DNA of 64,000 nucleotides from an uncultured Acidobacteriota bacterium (GCA_903916735.1 CAIWXX010000165.1:18671-82670); one strand, 5' to 3'. Numbered from the stretch's first letter, positions 53,395 to 63,019 are shown. A program made the numbers and translations. The notes: generated from the letters alone by a model not told the origin.

Positions 53395-54054
53395 GTGGAA
53401 AACGGTCGTGTGAATGTGCAAGATGTTCGCTGGCCTGGTATTTTTCTTGTGCTCTTGGCTGCAACTCTCGTTTGGTCCGGAATTCATCCGCATGATTATT
53501 TCACATGGATCCTGGAAGTTCTCCCAATCTTCATTGGCATCCCTCTGATCATCGCCTTTTTTCGGCGTTTCAGATTCACATCTCTTGTCTATCTGCTAAT
53601 TTTTCTCCACGCAATCATACTCGCCATAGGCGGGCATTACACGTATGCTGAAGTGCCCCTTTTCACCACACTCAAGAACATCCTTCATTTATCTCGCAAC
53701 CATTATGACAGGCTAGGGCATTTCATGCAGGGATTCGAACCGGCGATGCTAACGAGAGAGATGCTTCTCAGAAAATCCCCTCTTCGGCGAGGTCCATGGC
53801 TCTTGGTTTTGACCATTTCTGTATGCCTGGCATTGAGTGCCGGCTATGAGCTTTTTGAGTGGAGTGTCGCCGTAACAACCGGTTCCGCGGCCGATGCGTT
53901 CCTCGGCAGTCAAGGCGATGTATGGGATACTCAATGGGATATGTTCATGGCGCTCATTGGCGCCGTGACCGCTCTCCTGACGATGAGTCGAGTTCACGAC
54001 CATCAACTCGAACAGATGACAACAGCATCCAACGCTCATTCTCAAAGGCCGTAA
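53395..54054 (+). CDS. YjdF/DUF2238-family membrane protein
   Basis: 219 residues, GTG start. About five membrane helices. The signature loop HYTYAEVPL, RNHYDRLGHFMQGFEPAMLT and the helix GYELFEWSVAV match the DUF2238 (YjdF) family, whose members keep conserved His/Asp/Glu in the membrane. Function unknown. Only 7 bases separate it from the next gene, which also carries membrane-embedded histidines, suggesting a shared job. Confidence 0.85.
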   Translation: MENGRVNVQDVRWPGIFLVLLAATLVWSGIHPHDYFTWILEVLPIFIGIPLIIAFFRRFRFTSLVYLLIFLHAIILAIGGHYTYAEVPLFTTLKNILHLSRNHYDRLGHFMQGFEPAMLTREMLLRKSPLRRGPWLLVLTISVCLALSAGYELFEWSVAVTTGSAADAFLGSQGDVWDTQWDMFMALIGAVTALLTMSRVHDHQLEQMTTASNAHSQRP

Positions 54055-54061
54055 ATTTGCT

Positions 54062-54616
54062 ATGTTGAACACAATAGGCGAATGGATCGATCCTGATCAG
54101 AAGGCCTTTTGGAATTTTGAATTCTCTCTCTGGAATTCTGCAGGACTTTTTTTATCGGCTCTTCTCCTCTTTCTCATGAGTAATCCCATACGAGAGGCTT
54201 TTTGGTTTCTTGATGGAGTCGATCTGATCATCCATGAAGCAGGCCATCCCCTCTTTGGAGCCTTCGGGATTAGTTTTGTCGGATTTCTCGGCGGAACCCT
54301 CATGCAGCTTATAATGCCGATCGCGTTCTATGTTTACTTCCTCAGGCATACCCAACCCAAATCCGCAGATATCTGCCTTTTCTGGATCGGCCAGAATTTT
54401 CTCAATGTCGGGCGATATATGGCGGATGCCCGGGCTCAGGAGATGCCTCTCCTTGGAGGTGAACACGATTGGGCATACATGCTGGACGAAGTCGGGTTAC
54501 TCAGATTCGATACAGTGCTCGGCCACCTCATGGATTTTCTTGGGTGTACGCTTATCGCATTCTCGATCTACGGCCTCTACGTGCACTTCAGAGAACGCCG
54601 ACGAACCAACCCCTAG
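54062..54616 (+). CDS. Small membrane protein with an HEAGH metal-site motif
   Basis: 184 residues, about four helices. HEAGH at 58-62 (LIIHEAGHPLFGAFGI) is the HExxH pattern of zinc metallopeptidases, placed at the start of a helix as in site-2-type (M50) proteases; GEHDW near residue 138 supplies a later histidine and aspartate. No obvious PDZ or CBS domain. It could be a membrane metallopeptidase or a metal-binding protein; sequence alone cannot decide. It ends 13 bases before the convergent peptidase gene. Confidence 0.7.
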   Translation: MLNTIGEWIDPDQKAFWNFEFSLWNSAGLFLSALLLFLMSNPIREAFWFLDGVDLIIHEAGHPLFGAFGISFVGFLGGTLMQLIMPIAFYVYFLRHTQPKSADICLFWIGQNFLNVGRYMADARAQEMPLLGGEHDWAYMLDEVGLLRFDTVLGHLMDFLGCTLIAFSIYGLYVHFRERRRTNP

Positions 54617-54629
54617 AACGACTCCATGC

Positions 54630-56528
54630 TTATTCGCCTCTTTTGGCGCTGCCAAGCCCCGAGACAATTGTATTATTTGTTTCGTCTGATTCAGTCACTG
54701 AGTTGTTGGAATCAACAATTGCCAGGAGATACCCGTTCTTGAAGCGCGATGATACACTGGTTTTCAATCTCAGCGCGTATGAAGAGCCGACTCCAAGCGG
54801 AGACATCCAGATTTCCTTCTGCGATTTTGATTTTGAATTAATTACGGGTGACTTGGAAAGGTAATATCGCACTTTGAAACCGCTGCTTGGAGCATTTCCA
54901 GAGTTCATGCATGTGAGTGTCGCACGACAGGAGCGTCCTTTGTTCGTCACCGAGCTCCAGGAACCTGTGAGATCAGGAAGCGAAATGCCGTTGCTCGTAA
55001 TGGCGATCGCGCCTAAATGCGTGCATGGCGCGGCTGTGCTATAAGTGGTCGTCAGGCTCCATGCATAGATCGTCGATGCAATGTACGTGTGCAGTGGATT
55101 TTGCTCAGTCGATGTGAAGCCGTCACCAAAATTCCAGCTGTAGCTGATAACGCCTGTGCATGATCCTTGTGGGGTTGCTGTGGCGGTGAAAGCAACGGGA
55201 CTATTGATCTGCCCTGTTGATGGAACAACCGCTGTACAACTAACTGAGCAGCTTGACGTTCCAATCGCAATCGTGCCGACACGGACACACGGCCCGGTCC
55301 CGCCAACCAATGCGGTCACGCTCCAGTTATATGTGCCGGCCGAGTAGACGTGGGCCGTATTCTGATCTGTTGAAGTTGCTCCATCGCCAAAATTCCAAAG
55401 ATAGGACGGCAGATCGCTGCACGCCGCCGATGGTGATGCCGTTGCTGAAAATGGCACCGCCACTCCCGTCTCCGCAGACGCCGGTACTGTCGCCGTGCAA
55501 CTCAAGGTGCAGACAGACGTGTGCCATGTCACATCGAGTGTCTGCCATTCATGCGCGCCAAAATCCAAGTAGCCTGTTTCATGTAACATGCATCCATAAT
55601 TCATGTTCATGTCCAGGCGGAACAATCCACCTGGACGACTGGTAGTCGTACCCCATGAGTTCAACATGATCCAATAGCGATCAGACCCCCCGTTGTCGAC
55701 ATATCCAACACAGAGAACGGCATGCCCGCCGCCCTGGCCGTTGATCCATGTGTGACCACAATAGGCGTCAGGATTCCATTTCACAGTTTCAGCTTGATTG
55801 TTCCAAAAAGCAAAAAACTGGTTCCAATCACTGTTGTTGGCGAGATAGAAGCCATAATAAATGGCCTTGTTCTGTTGAAGCACATTTTTAATATTGGCAA
55901 TAGCGGTGTCCTGTGAAACATCGGCCGTCCGAATTGTTTGAGCAGGGGAAATTGAAAGAAAAGGGTAGCTCGGCGTTGTCGCAATTGCAGAACACGCAAT
56001 CGAGGAGGACCTGCTTGAACATTGTCGATTTCCATCCTGCCAGTTGGCATTTGAATTTGACCATGGCAGAACAGCGCCTTTGCCAGCATAGAAATTTCTG
56101 AAGTAAGTCAGATTTCCACCACAACATGGGTAATATGGCCATTCGGCAGGTGGAATATAGCATGATGTCAGATATTGAATAGAGAGCCGATCTTTGGTAG
56201 CAGCGTTGACATCCAGGGATACCTCTAGAACTCCAGTACCGGCCCACGACCAGCAATTTCCACAATACATTTGATTCCGCTGGCTAGCGATATATGAGAT
56301 ATGATTCAAGAGATTGCATGAGCTCGCTCGGTCGATCCCGATCGATATGTTCTCATTGATCATTGCGCTCGGGGCATTCTGATATTCCTCGACCCATTGA
56401 CTCAAAGTTTGCGGATCAGGATGCATGATCGTGAGCGGTGTAAGATCTTCGGCCATGATCCGGCCGACCATAAGCAGAAGGGCAATCGCAAGGGATCCGA
56501 AAACCCAAATGATGCATTTCTTTTTCAT
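54630..56528 (-). CDS. Secreted papain-family (C1A) peptidase with PKD and CARDB modules
   Basis: 632 residues; GGAGGG lies 11 bases before the ATG. Signal peptide MKKKCIIWVFGSLAIALLLM and a short pro-region. Papain domain: NQMYCGNCWSWAGTG with catalytic C92, H269 in GGHAVLCVGYVDNGGSDRYW, N290 in LNSWG. The core is clearly paralogous to the peptidase at 45898 (shared RLSIQYL-SCY and YVDNGGSDRYW), but its tail is different: two PKD repeats (YLWNFGDGATSTDQNT and YSWNFGDGFTSTEQNP) and a C-terminal CARDB-like adhesion module (LAIVDSNNSVTESDETNNT). Extracellular; intact triad. The shared core with different tails suggests module exchange after duplication. Confidence 0.88.
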   Translation of the reverse strand: MKKKCIIWVFGSLAIALLLMVGRIMAEDLTPLTIMHPDPQTLSQWVEEYQNAPSAMINENISIGIDRASSCNLLNHISYIASQRNQMYCGNCWSWAGTGVLEVSLDVNAATKDRLSIQYLTSCYIPPAEWPYYPCCGGNLTYFRNFYAGKGAVLPWSNSNANWQDGNRQCSSRSSSIACSAIATTPSYPFLSISPAQTIRTADVSQDTAIANIKNVLQQNKAIYYGFYLANNSDWNQFFAFWNNQAETVKWNPDAYCGHTWINGQGGGHAVLCVGYVDNGGSDRYWIMLNSWGTTTSRPGGLFRLDMNMNYGCMLHETGYLDFGAHEWQTLDVTWHTSVCTLSCTATVPASAETGVAVPFSATASPSAACSDLPSYLWNFGDGATSTDQNTAHVYSAGTYNWSVTALVGGTGPCVRVGTIAIGTSSCSVSCTAVVPSTGQINSPVAFTATATPQGSCTGVISYSWNFGDGFTSTEQNPLHTYIASTIYAWSLTTTYSTAAPCTHLGAIAITSNGISLPDLTGSWSSVTNKGRSCRATLTCMNSGNAPSSGFKVRYYLSKSPVINSKSKSQKEIWMSPLGVGSSYALRLKTSVSSRFKNGYLLAIVDSNNSVTESDETNNTIVSGLGSAKRGE

Positions 56529-56662
56529 GATGACGGACCCTCCATAAATTTCATTCCACTGACATTATCGACCTGATTTTACTGATTGTATCTCCGTAAA
56601 AGTACGTAGGAGTGATGAATATCACACATACAAGAGCCTGCGCTATTTTGGCAGTGTGCACG

Positions 56663-56899
56663 CTTTATGAATGCGGTCGACCCGCTGAAGAGAATGACGC
56701 ACAAACGAATCTCCGTCTCAATTCTTGGGCTCTATATCACAAGAAATTCGGCGCCGATGGCAGCAGCCCGCGCTCGCATATTTGCAACGCCATGCCCAAG
56801 ACCGCCGCTTGTTTCATTCGGAATAAATCCACGCCAGGTGTTGTCTCGGACTGTCAGTACAAGTTGCCCGCCGGGGACTTGCAAATCGACAGGCGCGTC
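56663..56899 (-). pseudogene. C-terminal remnant of a LuxR-type-partner histidine kinase
   Basis: A minus-strand frame reads VRDNTWRGFIPNETSGGLGH then GVANMRARAAAIGAEFLVI before TAG at 56734-56732; in the same frame past the stop come SPRIETEIRLCVIL. This is the G1/G2 part and last strand of an HATPase domain of the HisKA_3 (NarX/LiaS/DesK) type, GHGxxNMRxRAxxxGA. The segment before 56899 is not homologous and no start exists, so only the C-terminal end survives and even that is interrupted. It lies in the 473-base gap between two protease genes. Confidence 0.75.
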
Positions 56900-56929
56900 C
56901 GTGCAGGACGAAGAAGAGAGTATTTTTAA

Positions 56930-56957
56930 GGGCAGGCGAACTCAGTATCGCCTGCCC
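56930..56957 (-). terminator. Terminator-like hairpin after the S9 peptidase gene
   Basis: GGGCAGGCGA (56930-56939) pairs with TCGCCTGCCC (56948-56957) around an 8-base loop. On the minus strand it is followed by TTAAAAATA, a weak T/A run, and it lies 45 bases after the S9 stop. Confidence 0.5.
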
Positions 56958-57001
56958 TACCCTGTGACATCTGACCGCGCGTTTGTTCCGCGCAGGAAGG
57001 A

Positions 57002-58945
57002 CTACTGCTGTTGAGGCTGCCCTGCGATCTCCTTGTTCTTGACGTATTTATCCAAAAACTCGACTGTTCGCTTGAAGGAATCGATCTGGTTCTCGCGCTT
57101 CTGGAATCCATGGCCTTCATTTTCGTAAATCTTGTACTCGACGATTCCGCCCTTCTTCTTGACGGCATCCACAATCTGATCGGATTCGCTTTTTGGACAT
57201 CGAGGATCATTGCTTCCAACCATCACCAGCAACGGCGATTGTATCTTGTCGACGAAGTTGATCGGTGAACGATCATCGTAGCGCGCTTTGTCCTTCACCG
57301 GATCACCCATTGTCGCGAGATCATACTGACGCAGTGCCGGATCTTCGTTTTGAATTTCCGTCGACCAATTGACAAAGCCGAAGAGGTCAACCCCCGCAGC
57401 CCAAATTTCCGGCTTCTTGGTGAGGGCCATCATTGTGAGATATCCACCATAGCTTCCACCATAAACTACCAATCTCTTGGGGCTCACATATCCGGTTTTC
57501 AGGACGAGATATTGAGTCGCATGGAGAATATCCATGAGATCTCCCCCACCCATGTCGAAGCGGTTCAGATCTTCGAAGGCTTTCCCATATCCGGTGCTGC
57601 CGCGATAATTCGGAGCAATCACGACGTAGCCGTTGTTGACGAGGTACTGAATGCCACGACTGAAACCGTTCATGGATTGCCCTGTCGGCCCGCCATGCAC
57701 CCACACGACTCCCGGATTGCTGCCCGTCCGCCTTAGATTGTGCGGGATATAAAGAAATGCGGAGATCTGCCGCCCGTCATAGGAGGGATAGTGCACGAGG
57801 AAAGGCGTCACGAAATCCGATGCCCGCATGCCCCCAACGAGCGAGGTGGTTAGCTGAACAGCTTTCTCGCCGGCCAGATCATAAATCCACAGATCATTCG
57901 GCGAATCGGCGCCGCTGTGCCGGATTAGCAGTTTCTTGCTGTCACTCGAAAAAGGCAGAGCCGTGCCGTCAAATGTGTTTACACCCTTCTTGACAGGGAC
58001 AGACCATGTTCTGGCGGTCGCCAGATCTCGAAGGTAAACGTCGATATTCCCATCGACATTCGTGGTCCAGGTTACATATTTCCCGTCAGGCGAGTAATTT
58101 CCGCTTCCGACTTCCCATGTTTCATTGGTTAACCAGGTGATTTTGCCGCTGGCGATGTCCAGCAAACCGGCATTTGAAGAGCCGTTCACCGAATTCGAGA
58201 TCATGAGGATTTTGGTGCCGTCAGGTGATACATCGGTTGCGAGATAAACGGCCTCTCCCTTGTGCATAGTCAGGTTTTTCGATTTGGCGGTCGACATATC
58301 CACAAGAAAAATGTTGGAATCCTTGTCGTCGGCGCGAGCCTGGTTGTAAACGAGATACTTGCCGTCACGAGTAAAAACGACAGGCCAGTTTGTGAGCTCG
58401 GAGGCCGTCCCCGATGTCAGAGCCAAAATCCGAGGCTGGCTCAATTCGCGAACACAGACTTCATAAGAGCTGCTTTCTTTGGGCTTCCGCGCGAATGCCA
58501 CGGATTTTCCATCGGACGACCAGATGAGCCCTTGTTCTGAAACTTGCCGGGTATTTGTCAGGTTGATGGATTGGCCGGTTTCAGGAGAGAGCACGAAGAG
58601 ATCGAAGAGTTCATCACCCCCAAAGTCGGCTGCGTAGGCGATGAGTTTCCCATCGGGTGACCAGGAGAGGTCAGTCTGAGCCTCTTCGGAGATCGTCAAC
58701 TGTACCGGCCATCCGCCGGTGGCAGGCATTGTCCAAATGTTCATTCGCCCTGCAATGTTCGTCACAAACGCAATGGTTGATCCATCTGGAGACCAGCAAG
58801 ACGAACCGATCGTGCGAGTGTTGAAGAGCTGTTCAACAGTGAAGTGTTGCAGATCGGGTTTGACTTGACTACCGATTTCAGGTTCTTGCGCAACCAGTGT
58901 TCCGGCTGCAGTCAGCAATAAAAACGCGAGAGTTCTTCTCCACAT
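57002..58945 (-). CDS. Secreted S9-family prolyl oligopeptidase-like peptidase
   Basis: 647 residues; GGAGG 6 bases before the ATG. Signal peptide ends near MWRRTLAFLLLTAAGTLVAQ, so it acts in the periplasm. The N-terminal half is a WD40/PD40-type beta propeller (repeats with SWSPDGSTIAFVT, SWSPDGKLIAY, YSPDGKYVTW). The alpha/beta-hydrolase domain keeps the triad: Ser about 498 in GGSYGGYLTMMA, Asp about 580 in GSNDPRC and His about 612 in NEGHGFQKREN. Dipeptidyl or acylaminoacyl peptidase activity is typical. Not coupled to a neighbour. Confidence 0.93.
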   Translation of the reverse strand: MWRRTLAFLLLTAAGTLVAQEPEIGSQVKPDLQHFTVEQLFNTRTIGSSCWSPDGSTIAFVTNIAGRMNIWTMPATGGWPVQLTISEEAQTDLSWSPDGKLIAYAADFGGDELFDLFVLSPETGQSINLTNTRQVSEQGLIWSSDGKSVAFARKPKESSSYEVCVRELSQPRILALTSGTASELTNWPVVFTRDGKYLVYNQARADDKDSNIFLVDMSTAKSKNLTMHKGEAVYLATDVSPDGTKILMISNSVNGSSNAGLLDIASGKITWLTNETWEVGSGNYSPDGKYVTWTTNVDGNIDVYLRDLATARTWSVPVKKGVNTFDGTALPFSSDSKKLLIRHSGADSPNDLWIYDLAGEKAVQLTTSLVGGMRASDFVTPFLVHYPSYDGRQISAFLYIPHNLRRTGSNPGVVWVHGGPTGQSMNGFSRGIQYLVNNGYVVIAPNYRGSTGYGKAFEDLNRFDMGGGDLMDILHATQYLVLKTGYVSPKRLVVYGGSYGGYLTMMALTKKPEIWAAGVDLFGFVNWSTEIQNEDPALRQYDLATMGDPVKDKARYDDRSPINFVDKIQSPLLVMVGSNDPRCPKSESDQIVDAVKKKGGIVEYKIYENEGHGFQKRENQIDSFKRTVEFLDKYVKNKEIAGQPQQQ

Positions 58946-59298
58946 TGGCGCCTCCTAGACGCATAGACATATAACCTATGCCGCTTCAGTGCAAGTCCTA
59001 ATTGAACGACCCGGAAAATTTAGCAAACCGCATGACGGTGCTTCGCACGTGGGCGTTGCTTGGTCCGCCAGGAGTCATGGAAAGAGATTGCGCGGGCGGA
59101 TTGTGTAAGGTCATCGATCCAAACCACTTTCGTTCCCATCCGCTGCCCTTTTCCAGCAAACTCCGGAGCTAAGTCTATTGCCGATGTAAATGGTTGAGTT
59201 GGCGACAACTTGACCCTACGTGGAACCTCCATCGTACTCTTTTCGTATTGTGTTATTGGAGGCGTCATCGAGTTGATAGCCTGAGGGAGGGTGATTGC
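58946..59298. other. Intergenic region upstream of the ABC exporter
   Basis: 353 bases between divergent genes. Open frames (for example 59020-59268 on the minus strand) have no ribosome-binding site and no family likeness. TTGACC near 59211 could be a -35, but the spacing to any -10-like hexamer is wrong. The adaptor gene has its own strong ribosome-binding site at the end of this region. Confidence 0.35.
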
Positions 59299-60405
59299 AT
59301 GGCACGGTTGTTTAAAATCCTGTTCGTCCTGATTTTCATCGGAGCAGCTGCAGTGGGGGTCTATGCATGGATTCGGAACAAAACGAAGGCTGACAATGGC
59401 ATCAAACTTGTCGACGTCAAGATCGATTCGATTACGGAAAAGGCCATCGCTGTGGGTCAGATTCAGCCTCGATTAAAATTCCAGGTGAAGTCAAAAATCT
59501 CGGGCATCGTCAAGAGATGTTATATCCAGGTCGGTGATAAGGTGAAACCGGGTGATCCACTTTTTGAAATCGCTCCCGATCCCACACCTCAGGAACTCAT
59601 CGAAGTCGATCGCAGCCTTCAGTCGATGCAAGCAACCTATGACAGGGCAAAAGCGGATTTCGACCGATTCGAAAACCTCTATAACCAAGGCGTCATTTCC
59701 AAGGGGGATTTGGATGGGAGTCGCGAGGCCTTCGATCTGGCGTCCGTGGCGCTGAACAGGGCCCGCCAGAATCGCGAGCTGACCATGAGTGGCCGTGTCA
59801 CAGGCGGCGGATCGGCCATGGAGACGATTATCCGGTCACCTGCCGGCGGCACAATTTTGACAAGGACTGTCGATCCGGGAGATCCGGTCGTGCCGCTGAC
59901 GTCATATCAGGCAGGGACGGAGATGGCGACGATCGCCAACATGGATGATCTGATTTTCAAAGGGACCGTCGACGAGATCGATGTCGGGAAGATGAGAATC
60001 ACGATGCCGGTACGGATCAAGGTTGGAGCGCTGCCAAGTAATGTCGTGACAGGGCATGTTTCACGCATTGCTCCTCAGGCGCAGAAGAAGGAAGGAAGCA
60101 CGCTTTTTGATGTCGAGATTGAACTGGATCCGAATGCCAATGTCATCCTGAGAGCCGGATATTCGGCGAATGCCGATGTCATCATTCGCGAGAAGCGCGA
60201 TATCCTGGTCATTCCCGAAAGACTTGTGATTTTCGAAGATGACGGCCGTCGGACATTTGTAGAAGTGCCGGGCGCAAATCCCAAAGATCCGCCACGCAAG
60301 ATTGCTGTTGTCATCGGTCTCTCCGATGGGCTCAACGTGGAAATCATCTCCGGGCTGAAAAAAGGCGACAAAGTGGTGCAACGTCCGCCGAAGGAAATTG
60401 AGTAG
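59299..60405 (+). CDS. MacA-like periplasmic adaptor (membrane fusion) protein
   Basis: 368 residues from ATG 59299, with GGAGGG about 9 bases upstream; an earlier in-frame ATG (59194) has none. An N-terminal helix (about 5-24) anchors it in the inner membrane. The barrel-sandwich (lipoyl) halves are seen in VKSKISGIVKRCYIQVGDKV and IIRSPAGGTILTRTVDPGDP, separated by a short hairpin (RSLQSMQATYDRAKADFDRF). The C-terminal beta domain ends DKVVQRPPKEIE. It links an inner-membrane ABC transporter to an outer-membrane channel, which is not encoded here. Confidence 0.92.
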   Translation: MARLFKILFVLIFIGAAAVGVYAWIRNKTKADNGIKLVDVKIDSITEKAIAVGQIQPRLKFQVKSKISGIVKRCYIQVGDKVKPGDPLFEIAPDPTPQELIEVDRSLQSMQATYDRAKADFDRFENLYNQGVISKGDLDGSREAFDLASVALNRARQNRELTMSGRVTGGGSAMETIIRSPAGGTILTRTVDPGDPVVPLTSYQAGTEMATIANMDDLIFKGTVDEIDVGKMRITMPVRIKVGALPSNVVTGHVSRIAPQAQKKEGSTLFDVEIELDPNANVILRAGYSANADVIIREKRDILVIPERLVIFEDDGRRTFVEVPGANPKDPPRKIAVVIGLSDGLNVEIISGLKKGDKVVQRPPKEIE

Positions 60406-60438
60406 GCCCGTGCTATTCTTGTTAAGGAGGGCGGCGCG

Positions 60439-61674
60439 ATGATGATGGCTATCACGGATGTCTTTCGACAGCTCCTACGGGATCTCAAAAGTCAGAAACT
60501 TCGAACGACACTCACAACATTCGGGATTCTCTGGGGCACGGTTGCCGTCAGCCTGCTCCTCGCCTTCGGACAGGGGCTTCACCAGCAACTGATTAGAAGC
60601 ATTGCCGGACTCGGTGATCGTATCGTCATCGCCTTTCCGGCGCGGACATCGATACCCTATGCTGGGCTAGGACGAGGCCGAAAGGTGCAGATCAGCGAGG
60701 AGGACATCGCTGCCGTCGAAAAGGAAGCGCGGGATCTCTTCGGCATTTCCGGAGAATATTATCAAAATTTGAAAATTCACCAGGGCGATAAGACGATGAT
60801 GATGCTCGTATCGGGCATATCGCCGATATTCGGAGAGATGCGAAATATGGTGCCGCAGGTCGACGGCCGTTTCGTCAATCAAAATGACATGGACAAACGG
60901 AGGCGTGTCATTTTTCTCGGCGATAAAATTGCGCAGGACATTTTTGATGTTGAAAATCCGGTTGGCCGAACTCTCATGATCGCCGATTCGCCTTTTCTGG
61001 TTATCGGAGTTTTGAAGACGAAATCACAGGACTCCAGCTACAACTCACAAGACAAGGATTGTGGATGGATTCCTTCGACAACCTATCGTGCGATCACCGG
61101 AGCGAAATATGTGGATAATCTCATCTATCGCGCCAGCACGCCGGCCGGCAATAAATCGTTGACAAAAGAGGTAACGGCCATCCTCGGCCGGCGGCTTCAT
61201 TTTGATCCGAAGGATTCAGAAGCACTGATGGTTTGGGATACGACAGAGATGTTTGAATTCATGGATGCGTTTATGCTCGGCTTTCAACTCTTTCTCGGCA
61301 TTGTCGGCTCACTAACATTGATCGTCGGCGGTATCGGAATATCCAACATCATGAATGTGGTCGTCGAAGAAAGAACACGTGAAATCGGCATTAAGATGGC
61401 CCTCGGCGCGCGCAGCGGCTATGTCATGAAACAGTTTCTGCTTGAAACTCTTCTGCTGACCGGACTCGGCGGTGCCATCGGGCTCCTGATCACTCAAAGT
61501 ATTTGCGTCCTTGTCACCAAATTAAGCCTTACTGAATACATTGGTGTGCCAGAGGTCTCTCTGGAGGTGGCGATATTAACGGCTACAATTTTGGGTGCAG
61601 TCGGCCTGCTCGCCGGATTCTTCCCTGCTCGTGACGCATCCCACTTGGATCCCGTCGTGGCCATGAAACTATGA
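60439..61674 (+). CDS. MacB-type ABC permease, first of two
   Basis: 411 residues; AAGGAGGG lies 8 bases before the first of two adjacent ATGs. N-terminal helix (SQKLRTTLTTFGILWGTVAV), a large periplasmic MacPCD-type domain (about 50-280), and three C-terminal helices with NIMNVVVEERTREIGIKMAL, which is the FtsX core. No ATPase domain is fused. Gene gap to the adaptor 33 bases, to the second permease 13. Two different permease genes served by one ATPase suggest a heterodimer. Confidence 0.9.
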   Translation: MMMAITDVFRQLLRDLKSQKLRTTLTTFGILWGTVAVSLLLAFGQGLHQQLIRSIAGLGDRIVIAFPARTSIPYAGLGRGRKVQISEEDIAAVEKEARDLFGISGEYYQNLKIHQGDKTMMMLVSGISPIFGEMRNMVPQVDGRFVNQNDMDKRRRVIFLGDKIAQDIFDVENPVGRTLMIADSPFLVIGVLKTKSQDSSYNSQDKDCGWIPSTTYRAITGAKYVDNLIYRASTPAGNKSLTKEVTAILGRRLHFDPKDSEALMVWDTTEMFEFMDAFMLGFQLFLGIVGSLTLIVGGIGISNIMNVVVEERTREIGIKMALGARSGYVMKQFLLETLLLTGLGGAIGLLITQSICVLVTKLSLTEYIGVPEVSLEVAILTATILGAVGLLAGFFPARDASHLDPVVAMKL

Positions 61675-61687
61675 GGCGGATGAAATC

Positions 61688-63019
61688 ATGCACAGTATGA
61701 GCCGATCTCACATCGGATTGATCTTCTATCTTTTCCTACGTGCATCCATGTTGCAAAAGAAACGCGCCGTGCTGACGGTTGCGGCGATTGCCTGGGGCAC
61801 AGTGGCGATTCTCCTTCTGTTGGCGTTCGGTGAGGGATTAAAAAACCAATTTAACAAGGGTCGGAAAGGCATGGGTGAAAACATCGCCGTGATCTGGCCC
61901 GGAGAAACATCCAAGCCTTGGAAAGGACTGCCCGCTGGACGGCCCATCCGTCCCGTCGCAGATGACATCTCCTACATCAGGGCGAGAATCCAGGGCGACA
62001 CCGAAGTCATCGGAGAAATCAATCAATTCGGCGTGACATTATCCAATGGCCGGAGAAACATCTCAGGGAATGTGACCGGTACAACCTACGAATATCGCGA
62101 TATGCGCAACAATCACGCTCAATCCGGAGGACGATTCCTGGACCCGATGGACGAGGTGAAAAAACGCCGAGTCGCTTTCATTGGGGACAAAACGGCAGAA
62201 GATATTTTCTCTCCGGAACCACCGACCGAAAAATCATTTCTCTCCACTGGGCCGGTGCGAAACATCGTATGGGGTGAAAATTCACCGGTCGGCAAGACGC
62301 TTTATATCAACGATACTCCGTACACCATCATCGGCATTCTCCAACATAAGATCCAGATGGGAAGCTATAAATCTCCGGATGAACGAGGTGTGACGATACC
62401 GATGAATACATTCATCGCGCAATTCGGAGATCAGCAATTGTCGAATTTCGTTTTGCATGTCAAACAGCCCGATCAAATGAAGGACGCAGTCCAGCGTTTT
62501 CGCGAAATCCTGGGTGCTCGGTATCAATTCGATCCTGAAGATCCAAAGGTCGTCAGCATCTGGGACACTGTTAAAAGCTCAAAAATGATGTCCAATTTTA
62601 CTCTCGGGATTCAGCTGTTCCTCGGCATCATCGGCTCACTCACACTCTTCATTGGAGGTATCGGAGTCGCCAACATCATGTATGCGGTGGTGAAGGAGAA
62701 GACCCGCGAAATCGGCATTCAGATGGCTCTGGGAGCACGACGATCCTGGATCACTGGACCTTTCATCCTTCAAGGGCTTGTATTTACAATGCTCGGCGGG
62801 GCATGGGGGATGGTCATTTCAATCATCCTGGTCATACTGCTCGGTCTCCTCCCGCTCGAGAAAAATCAAGCCATGCAGTTCCTGGGCAAGCCGACTCTCT
62901 CCTGGCAAATCGGCTTTGCGACCGCAGCCATCCTCGGCCTGATCGGGATTCTTGCCGGATATTTTCCGGCACGCCGCGCTGCCAGTGTCGATCCGGCCGA
63001 GACCTTACGGTACGAATGA
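61688..63019 (+). CDS. MacB-type ABC permease, second of two
   Basis: 443 residues. Same architecture as the preceding permease: N-terminal helix KRAVLTVAAIAWGTVAILLL, large periplasmic domain (somewhat longer, about 50-310), then the FtsX block NIMYAVVKEKTREIGIQMAL and three helices. The two permeases are clearly homologous but diverged, so they look like an old duplication forming a heterodimeric channel. It precedes the ATPase gene by 15 bases. Export of a lipid, peptide or lipoprotein is typical of this class. Confidence 0.9.
   Translation: MHSMSRSHIGLIFYLFLRASMLQKKRAVLTVAAIAWGTVAILLLLAFGEGLKNQFNKGRKGMGENIAVIWPGETSKPWKGLPAGRPIRPVADDISYIRARIQGDTEVIGEINQFGVTLSNGRRNISGNVTGTTYEYRDMRNNHAQSGGRFLDPMDEVKKRRVAFIGDKTAEDIFSPEPPTEKSFLSTGPVRNIVWGENSPVGKTLYINDTPYTIIGILQHKIQMGSYKSPDERGVTIPMNTFIAQFGDQQLSNFVLHVKQPDQMKDAVQRFREILGARYQFDPEDPKVVSIWDTVKSSKMMSNFTLGIQLFLGIIGSLTLFIGGIGVANIMYAVVKEKTREIGIQMALGARRSWITGPFILQGLVFTMLGGAWGMVISIILVILLGLLPLEKNQAMQFLGKPTLSWQIGFATAAILGLIGILAGYFPARRAASVDPAETLRYE

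Noticed and set aside
59020..59268. 82-codon minus-strand frame upstream of the ABC exporter
   Set aside because: No ribosome-binding site and no recognised motif; overlaps the likely promoter region of the exporter.
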